NCBI GenBank assembly: GCA_002409965.1 | Contig: DHON01000091.1 | Span: 1-51,163 of the forward strand | DNA from: Firmicutes bacterium UBA5389 | GTDB taxonomy: Bacteria; Bacillota; DTU025 | Length of the DNA: 51,163 nucleotides | Reading direction: 5' to 3' | Shown: positions 31,616-38,854 of the stretch, one piece after another | Layout: every line of letters begins with the position of its first letter | Position numbering within the stretch: position 1 is the stretch's first letter | The notes under the pieces: model-generated | What the model was told of the DNA's origin: nothing | The model's database searches: none | Seen by the model: only the letters and a program-made list of their open reading frames with translations | Position numbers and translations under genes: made by a program

Positions 31616-32731
31616 ATGGACAACCTGCTTCTTTCGGGGAGATACTACCTCCCCACAGATGCTCTCATCCGGCGGAGCATTGAGAGCAGCCTGGCGCGCA
31701 CTTTCGAAACCCGGGGCTACAAGGAGATAGTCCCACCAATGCTGGTGGGGTTAGGCATGGCCCAACTCGGCCCTGACGGCCCCCACGGTGCGGGCGGCCC
31801 AGATCAGCATCGTGAAAGCGCGCGCGCGTCTTTCGTAGTCCTGTCCAGGGACGGCAACCTTCTGACCCTGCGATCGGACCTGACCGCTCCAGTGGCCGCC
31901 CTGGCCGCGCGCCATCTGCTATCGCCGGACGAGCCGACGCGCCTGTACTACTCCGGCAGCGTGTTCCGAGCCCAAAAGCCAGGAAGCGGCAAGCCGGAGG
32001 AACGGCGTCAGGTGGGAGCGGAACTCATTGGCCAAACCGCCACCGGCAGGCAGACCGATTCGGAGATCCTGGCCATGGCTGCTGAAGGCCTCATCAACAT
32101 AGGGTTGCGCGATTTCTGCATCGGCCTGAACGATGCACGACTGCTCGCGACGATACTTGACGCCGCAGGGGCTCAGGGCGATATGAGAAGACAGATCCAG
32201 TCGGCGCTGGCATCGCGCGACTACGTCCAGTATCGCGAGTTGGTATCATCCCTTGAAGATGCCGGCGCCGGCGATCTTGCTCGCGATGCCCGCGGCATCG
32301 ATCTGCTCAAGCGCCTACCTGACCTGCACACCGGCCCGGAGGCGCTGAACGCTCTGCAGGTCGCAGGGGTTTACGAGGCAGCCGACGATCTCGTAGGGAT
32401 CCTAGGAACCCTGGAAGACCGGGGCCTGGGCAGGTATTTCAGTCTGGATCTCGCCATAACGCGCGAGTTCCACTACTACACCGGGGTTGTTTTCGAAGGA
32501 TATGCCCCCGGCGCTGGAAACGCCGTAATCGGAGGAGGGCGCTATGATGACCTGCTGGCGCGATTCGGCAATTCCGCGCCTGCAGCCGGATTCGCGGTGG
32601 ATGTGGATTCTGTGGCGTCCGCGCTGGAAGCACTGGAAGCATCGGGAACCCCAGAAGGGAGCGTGCAGCGATGGAACCGGCAGCTCGGGCCGAATCCGGA
32701 TCTATGCCAAGCCGTCAGGTCTCGCCACTGA
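31616..32731 (+). CDS. hisZ: HisZ, ATP phosphoribosyltransferase regulatory subunit
   Basis: A 371-residue paralogue of histidyl-tRNA synthetase catalytic domains. It partners short-form HisG, the first enzyme of histidine synthesis, and confers histidine feedback control. Class II synthetase-like motifs remain: RSIESSLARTFETRGYKEIVPPML (motif 1 region), LRSDLTAPVAALAAR (motif 2) and AVIGGGRYDDLLARFG (motif 3/HisA-like region), with the anticodon-binding domain missing as expected for HisZ. ATG 31616 comes 52 bases after the T-box terminator; the frame is open further upstream through the leader but cannot start there. The final 61 bases overlap hisG in another frame, which is long for this operon. 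Confidence 0.92.
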   Translation: MDNLLLSGRYYLPTDALIRRSIESSLARTFETRGYKEIVPPMLVGLGMAQLGPDGPHGAGGPDQHRESARASFVVLSRDGNLLTLRSDLTAPVAALAARHLLSPDEPTRLYYSGSVFRAQKPGSGKPEERRQVGAELIGQTATGRQTDSEILAMAAEGLINIGLRDFCIGLNDARLLATILDAAGAQGDMRRQIQSALASRDYVQYRELVSSLEDAGAGDLARDARGIDLLKRLPDLHTGPEALNALQVAGVYEAADDLVGILGTLEDRGLGRYFSLDLAITREFHYYTGVVFEGYAPGAGNAVIGGGRYDDLLARFGNSAPAAGFAVDVDSVASALEALEASGTPEGSVQRWNRQLGPNPDLCQAVRSRH

Positions 32732-33414
32732 GGATTGCCCTTCCCAAGGGCAGGCTGCTCCAGCCGGCCCTGGACGCTCTGGCCCATGCGGGGCTTGACT
32801 GCCCTGACCTGGACGAACTTGACCGAAGGCTGGTGCACACGACCCCAGACGGCAGTGCCAAGTTCATAATCGCCCGTCCCGCGGACGTGCCTGCTTACGT
32901 GGAGTACGGCGCTGCAGACCTCGGGATAACCGGCAAGGACGTACTGCTCGAAGGCGATTGGAACGTGTGCGAACTGCTCGACCTGGGCTTTGGGAAATGC
33001 CGCATGGTTGTCGCCGCGCCCGAGTTCGCCGTCGGCCCCGGCCCCAGCACCGGCCCCGGCCTCGATTCCAATCCCGATCCAGCAGCTCGCGAACTACGCC
33101 CGCCGTGTCTGGGGCACACCCTGCGGGCGGCCACTAAGTTCCCTGCCATCGCCAAGCGCCACTTCGCGCCCAGACGAGACCTGTGCGTTCAGATTATCAA
33201 ACTGAACGGGGCTGTGGAGATAGCGCCAATCGCAGGACTGGCCGATGTGATAGTGGACATCGTCGACACCGGTCGAACGCTGGCCGACAACGGGCTGGTA
33301 GTGGTGGAAGAGATCATGCAGGTATCGGCGCGCCTCATTGCGAATCGAGCGAGCTTGCAGCTAAAATCCGCTGTCATTCACCGAATGACGTCAGCTCTGC
33401 GCAGTCGCAACTGA
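32671..33414 (+). CDS. hisG: HisG, ATP phosphoribosyltransferase, short form
   Basis: A 247-residue catalytic subunit joining ATP to PRPP, the committed step of histidine synthesis. Family segments: LRIALPKGRLLQPALDAL, YGAADLGITGKDVLLE, and the PRPP-binding DVIVDIVDTGRTLADNGLVVVEEI. It lacks the C-terminal regulatory domain, so it depends on HisZ. A Gly/Pro/Asp-rich insert (about residues 118-140, containing GPGPSTGPGLDSNPDP) interrupts the usual RVAVP...ATKFP stretch and is absent from typical HisG. The ATG at 32671 has AAGGGAG 9 bases upstream, inside hisZ; ATG 32704 is an alternative without a ribosome site. The stop overlaps a possible hisD ATG (TGATG). Confidence 0.93.
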   Translation: MEPAARAESGSMPSRQVSPLRIALPKGRLLQPALDALAHAGLDCPDLDELDRRLVHTTPDGSAKFIIARPADVPAYVEYGAADLGITGKDVLLEGDWNVCELLDLGFGKCRMVVAAPEFAVGPGPSTGPGLDSNPDPAARELRPPCLGHTLRAATKFPAIAKRHFAPRRDLCVQIIKLNGAVEIAPIAGLADVIVDIVDTGRTLADNGLVVVEEIMQVSARLIANRASLQLKSAVIHRMTSALRSRN

Positions 33415-33446
33415 TGACCGGGCAACGACTGGCTGAGGAGACTGCT

Positions 33447-34763
33447 ATGCCGGGAGGTGTTCATGTGACTACTCCAATGACAATCAAGACTATTGCCGCT
33501 GCCGACTTCCTGCAACAAGGAGTCCGCTGCGGACTAGAAGGTCTCAGCGAAATCGAAGACACGATCCGCCCCATCATAGAAGACGTCCGAAACCGCGGCG
33601 ACCAGGCCATCCGAGAGTACACCGCAAGGTTCGACGGCGCAGACTCCGTCCCGGGCAGTGTCGAGGCAACGCCCCTTGAGATCCGCAACGCCTACTCTGC
33701 AGTGGATGAGTCCACCGTGGGGGCGCTTCGTAAGGCAGCCGACAACATCCGATGCTTCCATGAGCGGCAGGTGCAGCAATCATGGACCTGCGTTCTGGAC
33801 GATGGCACGACGATGGGGCAGCTAGTCCGACCGCTCGCGCGAGTCGGCCTGTACGTGCCGGGCGGCACTGCCGCTTACCCGTCTTCCGTGCTCATGGGCG
33901 CAATACCGGCTCGAGTAGCCGGCGTGCGTCACATAGTCGCCTGCACGCCGCCTGCCCCCGGAGGCGCAGCCAACCCGCATGTGCTGGTCGCGGCCGACAT
34001 CGCCGGAGTCGACAGAGTGTTCAAGGTCGGCGGATGCCAGGCCATCGCGGCAATGGCGTTCGGAACCAACTCCATCGCCGCGGTCGACAAGATCGTCGGC
34101 CCGGGCAACGCCTACGTAACCGCAGCCAAGAAGCTTGTGTTCGGCTACGTGGACATCGACATGCTGGCCGGGCCGAGCGAGCTGGTCGTGCTGGCCGATG
34201 CTTCGGCAGATCCGCTTCTTGCAGCCGCGGACCTGCTCTCCCAGGCAGAGCACGGTCCGGACTCACAGGCCATACTGGTGACGACCAGCCCCGAACTAGC
34301 CGCAGACGTCGAGCGGGAGGTGCTCGCCCAGGTCGATGCCTTGCCCCGGCGCAACGTGATCACGCAGTCGCTCAGCGATCATGGTCTCATCATTATTGCC
34401 GACAACCTCGGCCAAGCCGTAGACGTAGTCAACCACTACGCCCCAGAACACTTGGAGATACTAGTGGATCGCCCCCATGCCCTGCTCGGTCAGGTTGAGA
34501 ACGCAGGCAGTGTGCTCCTAGGCCCGCTCACGCCTGTGGCGGCCACCGACTACGCCGCCGGGCCCAATCACGTGCTGCCCACAGGCGGCACCGCCCGCAG
34601 TCGGTCTGCGCTCTCCGTGCGAGACTTCGTGCGCGTGCAGAACATCACTTCGCTCTCGCGCACGTACCTGGACGATATCCTAGATGCAGCTCACGCCATA
34701 GCGGAAGTTGAAGGTCTGGACGCGCACGCGGCGGCTCTTGCCGCAAGGAGGGTTATGCAATGA
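33447..34763 (+). CDS. hisD: HisD, histidinol dehydrogenase
   Basis: A 438-residue zinc enzyme carrying out the last two steps, L-histidinol to L-histidine with two NAD+. Signature segments: GLYVPGGTAAYPSSVLM, FKVGGCQAIAAMAFGT, KIVGPGNAYVTAAKK, DIDMLAGPSELVVLAD, SQAEHGPDSQAIL (zinc-binding Gln and His), NHYAPEHLEI, and AGPNHVLPTGGTARS near the end. Three starts are possible. ATG 33447 has GAGGAG 6 bases upstream and is chosen. ATG 33414 overlaps the hisG stop by one base. GTG 33465 follows GGGAGG. All give the same core, which begins around TIKTIAAADFLQQG. Confidence 0.95.
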   Translation: MPGGVHVTTPMTIKTIAAADFLQQGVRCGLEGLSEIEDTIRPIIEDVRNRGDQAIREYTARFDGADSVPGSVEATPLEIRNAYSAVDESTVGALRKAADNIRCFHERQVQQSWTCVLDDGTTMGQLVRPLARVGLYVPGGTAAYPSSVLMGAIPARVAGVRHIVACTPPAPGGAANPHVLVAADIAGVDRVFKVGGCQAIAAMAFGTNSIAAVDKIVGPGNAYVTAAKKLVFGYVDIDMLAGPSELVVLADASADPLLAAADLLSQAEHGPDSQAILVTTSPELAADVEREVLAQVDALPRRNVITQSLSDHGLIIIADNLGQAVDVVNHYAPEHLEILVDRPHALLGQVENAGSVLLGPLTPVAATDYAAGPNHVLPTGGTARSRSALSVRDFVRVQNITSLSRTYLDDILDAAHAIAEVEGLDAHAAALAARRVMQ

Positions 34764-35899
34764 TGGAGACCGCGACCGGTTCACGTTCGTTGAGGGGCCT
34801 TGCCAGGCCCGAGCTACAGGCACTCCGTGCCTACGAGCCCGACTCAGACGGAATTCGCGTGAGGCTCGACAGCAATGAGAGTCCCTTCGACTTGCCTGCG
34901 CGCCTCAAGGAAAGCGTCCTGGATCAGCTGCGGGCGATCCCGTTCAACAGGTATCCGCAGAGACTCGCCGCAGCTCTGAAGGGGACGATCTCGTCTCGGC
35001 TGGGAGTGAGCGAAACCCAGATAACCATGGGCAACGGGCTAGACGAGGTGATCTACATCATCCTGCAGACCTTCGGGCCGGGCAAGAAGGTCGTCATCCA
35101 AAGGCCTTCATTCACTACGTATGGGTTCGCCGCGCTCGCCGCCGGCGCCGACCTTCGGGCAGTGCCCCTCGGCCCCCGGCTCGAACTGGGCGTGGCGGGA
35201 ATCATCGAGGAGGCGAACGCGAGAGCGGGCGCACCGGCGGACGGCCCCTGTATAGCAATCCTCTGCAACCCGCACAACCCCACCGGCGGGCGCATGGCGG
35301 AGGACGAGATCCAGGCTGTGCTGCAGGCCACTGCAGCTCTGGTCGTGGTGGACGAAGCCTACGTGGAGTTCGCGGGCGGGAGCGTCCTCCGGCTGCTCGA
35401 GCAATACGACCGTCTGATCGTGCTCCGGACTCTGTCAAAGGCATTCGGACTGGCCGGAGTGCGAGTGGGGTACTCAGTATCAAGCTCAGAAATCGCGGCT
35501 GAGCTGGCAAAGGTCAGGCAGCCCTTCAACCTCGACTCGCTTGCCCTGTCCATCGCACAGACCGCCCTGCAAGACGGCGCATACTGCCGAGAGGCGGTCG
35601 CCCGGATCGTGCAGGAGCGTGAACGGCTCGCAAGCCGTCTTGCGCGCATTCCAGGAGTGACCTGCCTGCCGTCTTGCACGAACTTCATCTTGTTCAGGAC
35701 GGACCAGCCAGAGGCGGCAACAGTTCGAGACGCCCTCCGCCGGCAGGGCGTCTCAGTCCGCATCTTCCCCGGCGAGCCAATGCTTCGCGGATATCTCAGG
35801 GTCAGCTGCGGAACTGTAGAGGAGGATAACGCTTTCTTGGCCGCGCTGCAGAACGCGTTGGCCGATGCAAATCATGAAAGCCTTGAGGATGGTGAGTGA
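34760..35899 (+). CDS. hisC: HisC, histidinol-phosphate aminotransferase
   Basis: A 379-residue PLP-dependent class II-type aminotransferase that transfers an amino group from glutamate to imidazoleacetol phosphate. Seen: LDSNESPFDLP, NRYPQ, MGNGLDEVIYI, CNPHNPTGG, VVDEAYVEFAG and the PLP lysine in RTLSKAFGLAGVRVGY, then the substrate arginine in GYLRVSCG. Full length. ATG 34760 overlaps the hisD stop by 4 bases (ATGA). Its end is one base before the chosen hisB start. Confidence 0.95.
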   Translation: MMETATGSRSLRGLARPELQALRAYEPDSDGIRVRLDSNESPFDLPARLKESVLDQLRAIPFNRYPQRLAAALKGTISSRLGVSETQITMGNGLDEVIYIILQTFGPGKKVVIQRPSFTTYGFAALAAGADLRAVPLGPRLELGVAGIIEEANARAGAPADGPCIAILCNPHNPTGGRMAEDEIQAVLQATAALVVVDEAYVEFAGGSVLRLLEQYDRLIVLRTLSKAFGLAGVRVGYSVSSSEIAAELAKVRQPFNLDSLALSIAQTALQDGAYCREAVARIVQERERLASRLARIPGVTCLPSCTNFILFRTDQPEAATVRDALRRQGVSVRIFPGEPMLRGYLRVSCGTVEEDNAFLAALQNALADANHESLEDGE

Positions 35900-35900
35900 A

Positions 35901-36587
35901 ATGCCCAAGCCCCGACAGGCCGAGGTGCACCGGGAGACAACGGAGACGGGCGTGGACATGGTCCTGAGCCTCGACCCCGATGTTTCCGTCGAGTTCGTCA
36001 CCGCCCGTGCGCCCGACATCTCCGTCAGCTGCGGGTTTCTCGAACACATGCTCCGGATACTGACGTTCCACGGCCAGCTGGACCTGAAGATACACGCCTA
36101 CGGCGACACTGAAGTGGACTGCCACCACCTTGTCGAGGATGTAGGCATCTGCTTTGGGCAGGCCCTCCGCGAAGCCCTCGGCGACAAGCGGGGCATCGCG
36201 CGCTATGGCAGCGGCCTGGCGCCGATGGACGACGCTCTGTCTATGGTAGTGGTGGATCTTTCCGGACGCCCCTACCTTCATTTCAACGTACCCATGCCGT
36301 GTGCGAAGGCAGGCGACTTCGATACCGAACTCGTGGAGGAGTTCATGCGCGCCCTGGCCAACCATGGGCAGCTCACTCTGCACATTGACCTGCTCCATGG
36401 ATCGAACACGCACCACATCATCGAGTCCGTGTTCAAGTCGCTGGCGCTGGCCCTGCGGCAGGCGGTGGCGCGTGATACCAACGTCGATGCCGATACAGAC
36501 GCCGGCACCGGCGCCAACGCTGGCAGCGGTGGGAAGTCGTCCGGCAGGACAGCCCGACAGATCCCGTCCACGAAGGGAGTGCTATAG
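35901..36587 (+). CDS. hisB: HisB, imidazoleglycerol-phosphate dehydratase, with extended C-terminus
   Basis: A 228-residue dehydratase of the monofunctional bacterial type (normally about 195-200 residues). Metal-binding motifs: FLEHMLRILTFHGQ, DCHHLVEDVGICFGQAL, FIVMDDAL-like APMDDALSMVVVDLSGRP, and HIDLLHGSNTHHIIESVFKSLALAL. A tail of about 35 residues rich in Asp, Thr, Gly and Ala (for example DADTDAGTGANAGSGGKSSG) is inserted before the last conserved IPSTKGVL, which is still present. So it is an insert rather than a simple extension. ATG 35901 lies just after the hisC stop; a longer form from ATG 35865 would overlap hisC by 35 bases. Confidence 0.94.
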   Translation: MPKPRQAEVHRETTETGVDMVLSLDPDVSVEFVTARAPDISVSCGFLEHMLRILTFHGQLDLKIHAYGDTEVDCHHLVEDVGICFGQALREALGDKRGIARYGSGLAPMDDALSMVVVDLSGRPYLHFNVPMPCAKAGDFDTELVEEFMRALANHGQLTLHIDLLHGSNTHHIIESVFKSLALALRQAVARDTNVDADTDAGTGANAGSGGKSSGRTARQIPSTKGVL

Positions 36588-36593
36588 GTCCCA

Positions 36594-38078
36594 ATGCTCG
36601 TAATCCCGGCTATCGACATTCACAACGGAAAGTGTGTTCGCCTGTTTCAAGGCGACTTTAGGAAAGTGACGGAGTATTCAGATAACCCAGTTCAAATCGC
36701 CCGAGGCTGGGCAGATCAAGGGGCCCAGATGCTTCACGTGGTCGATCTGGACGGGGCCAAGGCGGGCCAGCCTGTGAATCTCGACGTAGTAAGCCGGATT
36801 GCGGGCGAGACCGGCCTGCCTGTGCAGCTGGGCGGGGGCCTTAGGACGCCAGAGCACGCGGAATCGGCTTTTGCGGCTGGAGCGACCCGCGTCATCCTGG
36901 GAACAGCGGCGTGCGACGACTCGGGCATACTCCGAGAGCTCATCCGCCTATACGGAGACAGGATCATGGTCAGCATAGACTGCGACCGCGGCATGGTCAT
37001 GACAGACGGATGGCTGCGATCTTCGAGGCTCACAGCTGGGGAGCTTGCCCGCCGCATGCTGGATCTGGGGATCCGAACTGTGGTCTACACAGACGTATCC
37101 CGCGACGGCACCCTGCGCGGAGTCAACGTCGACGCCATCGCCGATCTCCTGTCAACCGGCGTAAGCGTCATCGCTGCAGGCGGAGTCGGCTCCCCGGACG
37201 ACCTCCGCCGACTGAAACCCCTCAAGCGGCAGGGTCTGTTAGGAGTGATCATCGGCCGCGCCCTGTATACCGGGGCAATCAAGCTTGCGGACGCGCTTCG
37301 AGTCGCAGGCAGCAGAAGGATCATCCCGTGCCTGGACACGAAGGACGGCCGTGTGGTCAAGGGGGTTGGCTTCAAACGCCTGAAAGATGCGGGAGACCCG
37401 CTTGAACTGGCCCTGGCCTATGAGGATGAAGGCGCCGACGAGCTGGTACTGCTGGACATCTCTGCGACTGAAGAAGGTCGCGGTACTTGCCTGGATGCGG
37501 TGCGTAGAATATCGTCTGCGCTCTCAATCCCGCTCACAGTGGGCGGAGGTATCGGAAGCCTGGATGATGCCCGGCGAGTGCTGGACGCCGGAGCGTGCAA
37601 AGTCGGCATCAACACCGCCGCTGTGCGAAACCCCGAGCTGGTGGAAGCGGCGGCCCGCGCCTTCGGATCCCACCGGATCGTAGTCGCCATCGACGCTGCC
37701 GCAAGTCCGGATGCAAATCCGGACGCAGGCAGGTGGGTCGTATGCGCATCTGGCGGCAAGCGGCGCACGCAGCTCGATCTGGTCGAATGGGCACGCACCG
37801 TCGAGCGTCTGGGCGCAGGCGAAATCCTGCTCACCTCCATAGACCGGGACGGCGCCACCGGCGGATACGACCTGTGCCAGATTCGCGCAGTGAGCCAGGC
37901 CGTGAGCATCCCGGTGATCGCCTCGGGCGGGGCCGGCGCACTGGAGCATTTCCGCTCCGCATTCGTTGAAGGAGGCGCAGATGCTGCCCTAGCAGCATCG
38001 GTGTTCCACTTCGGAGTGCTGCGCGTGGGCGAGGTCAAGGAATACCTGGCCAAGGAAGGAGTTGACGTCCGGCTATGA
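36594..38078 (+). CDS. hisAF: HisA-HisF fusion: ProFAR isomerase joined to imidazole glycerol-phosphate synthase cyclase subunit
   Basis: A single 494-residue frame. Residues 1 to about 240 are HisA: IPAIDIHNGKCVRLFQGDF with the catalytic Asp, VQLGGGLRT, and VYTDVSRDGTLRG with the second Asp. Without a linker the chain passes through LADALRVAGSRR into HisF: IIPCLDTKDGRVVKGVGF (catalytic Asp), VGGGIGSLDDARRVL, AIDAAASP (second Asp), LLTSIDRDGATGGYD, ASGGAG and AALAASVFHF. No start codon or ribosome site is present at the junction, so HisF is not made separately unless by an unseen mechanism. Inside HisF an insert (SPDANPDAGRWVVCASGG) extends a loop. HisA and HisF are both (beta/alpha)8 barrels doing successive steps, so the fusion is functionally reasonable. 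HisF's glutaminase partner hisH is not between hisB and this gene, where it normally lies. ATG 36594 begins 6 bases after hisB. Confidence 0.94.
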   Translation: MLVIPAIDIHNGKCVRLFQGDFRKVTEYSDNPVQIARGWADQGAQMLHVVDLDGAKAGQPVNLDVVSRIAGETGLPVQLGGGLRTPEHAESAFAAGATRVILGTAACDDSGILRELIRLYGDRIMVSIDCDRGMVMTDGWLRSSRLTAGELARRMLDLGIRTVVYTDVSRDGTLRGVNVDAIADLLSTGVSVIAAGGVGSPDDLRRLKPLKRQGLLGVIIGRALYTGAIKLADALRVAGSRRIIPCLDTKDGRVVKGVGFKRLKDAGDPLELALAYEDEGADELVLLDISATEEGRGTCLDAVRRISSALSIPLTVGGGIGSLDDARRVLDAGACKVGINTAAVRNPELVEAAARAFGSHRIVVAIDAAASPDANPDAGRWVVCASGGKRRTQLDLVEWARTVERLGAGEILLTSIDRDGATGGYDLCQIRAVSQAVSIPVIASGGAGALEHFRSAFVEGGADAALAASVFHFGVLRVGEVKEYLAKEGVDVRL

Positions 38079-38767
38079 TCGAACAGCCCAAATTGCCTGG
38101 CTGCCAGGCACAGAAGCAGGACCGCAACCGTTGCCTCAGCTGCGACTGGGAGGCATGGATCGCCGCGCTCAGGTTCGATGCCGATGGACTAATACCCGCC
38201 GTCATTCAGGACGCGCAGACCAATCAAGTGCTGATGGTCGCGTACATGAACCGCGAATCCATCAGCAGAACGCTGTCGGAGGGCCGCACGTGCTTTTGGA
38301 GCAGAAGCCGCAAGGCACTGTGGGTCAAAGGCGAAACCTCAGGCCACTTTCAGGAGGTGCAGTCGGTCTTCTGCGACTGCGACCGAGACTGCCTCCTCAT
38401 ACGGGTAGAGCAGACCGGCGCGGCCTGTCATACAGGCCAGAAGTCGTGCTTCTTCACACAGCTCCCCGGCAGCGCAGGGGCCCGGTTCAGCCTGGACGAT
38501 CTCTACCGCATAGTGCAGGACAGGAAGGCCAGTAAGCCGGAGGGTTCCTACACGGCCAGGCTGATCGCCTCGGGGCAGGATCGAGTGCTGAAGAAAGTAG
38601 CGGAAGAAGCCGGCGAGGTAATGCTGGCCTCAAAGAACAACGACAGAAACGAGATCATCAGCGAGATGGCCGACTTGTGGTTCCACTCCCTTCTCGTCCT
38701 GGCCTACCACGACATTCCCCCGCAGGCAGTCGTGGAGGAGTTGGCCCGGCGCCACGAAAGCAGATAG
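38075..38767 (+). CDS. hisIE: HisI-HisE, bifunctional phosphoribosyl-AMP cyclohydrolase/phosphoribosyl-ATP pyrophosphatase
   Basis: A 230-residue two-domain enzyme for steps 2 and 3 of the pathway. The HisI part has DAQTNQVLMVAYMN, SRSRKALWVKGETSGH and the metal-binding cysteines in CDCDRDCLLI and ACHTGQKSCFF. The HisE part (from about residue 140) has DLYRIVQDRKASKPEGSYT, KKVAEEAGEVMLASKN and the acidic EMADLWFHSLLVL typical of the all-alpha pyrophosphatases. The first 25 residues (PGCQAQKQDRNRCLSCDW) add three extra cysteines not common in HisI. ATG 38075 overlaps the hisAF stop by 4 bases. It ends the operon; the next gene is convergent. Confidence 0.95.
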   Translation: MIEQPKLPGCQAQKQDRNRCLSCDWEAWIAALRFDADGLIPAVIQDAQTNQVLMVAYMNRESISRTLSEGRTCFWSRSRKALWVKGETSGHFQEVQSVFCDCDRDCLLIRVEQTGAACHTGQKSCFFTQLPGSAGARFSLDDLYRIVQDRKASKPEGSYTARLIASGQDRVLKKVAEEAGEVMLASKNNDRNEIISEMADLWFHSLLVLAYHDIPPQAVVEELARRHESR

Positions 38768-38854
38768 GGACACACCCGGGCTATTCAGGTCTGGGCCGCC
38801 CGCGCGCCGCGCGAGCCCCCGTACGACCCGAATTCGAGCCCCACGGCGGCGCTC

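Noticed and set aside
37290..37335. Frameshift or missed stop making an artificial HisA-HisF fusion
   Set aside because: No stop, start codon or ribosome site is seen at the junction in any frame that would fit separate genes; only raw reads could overturn this.
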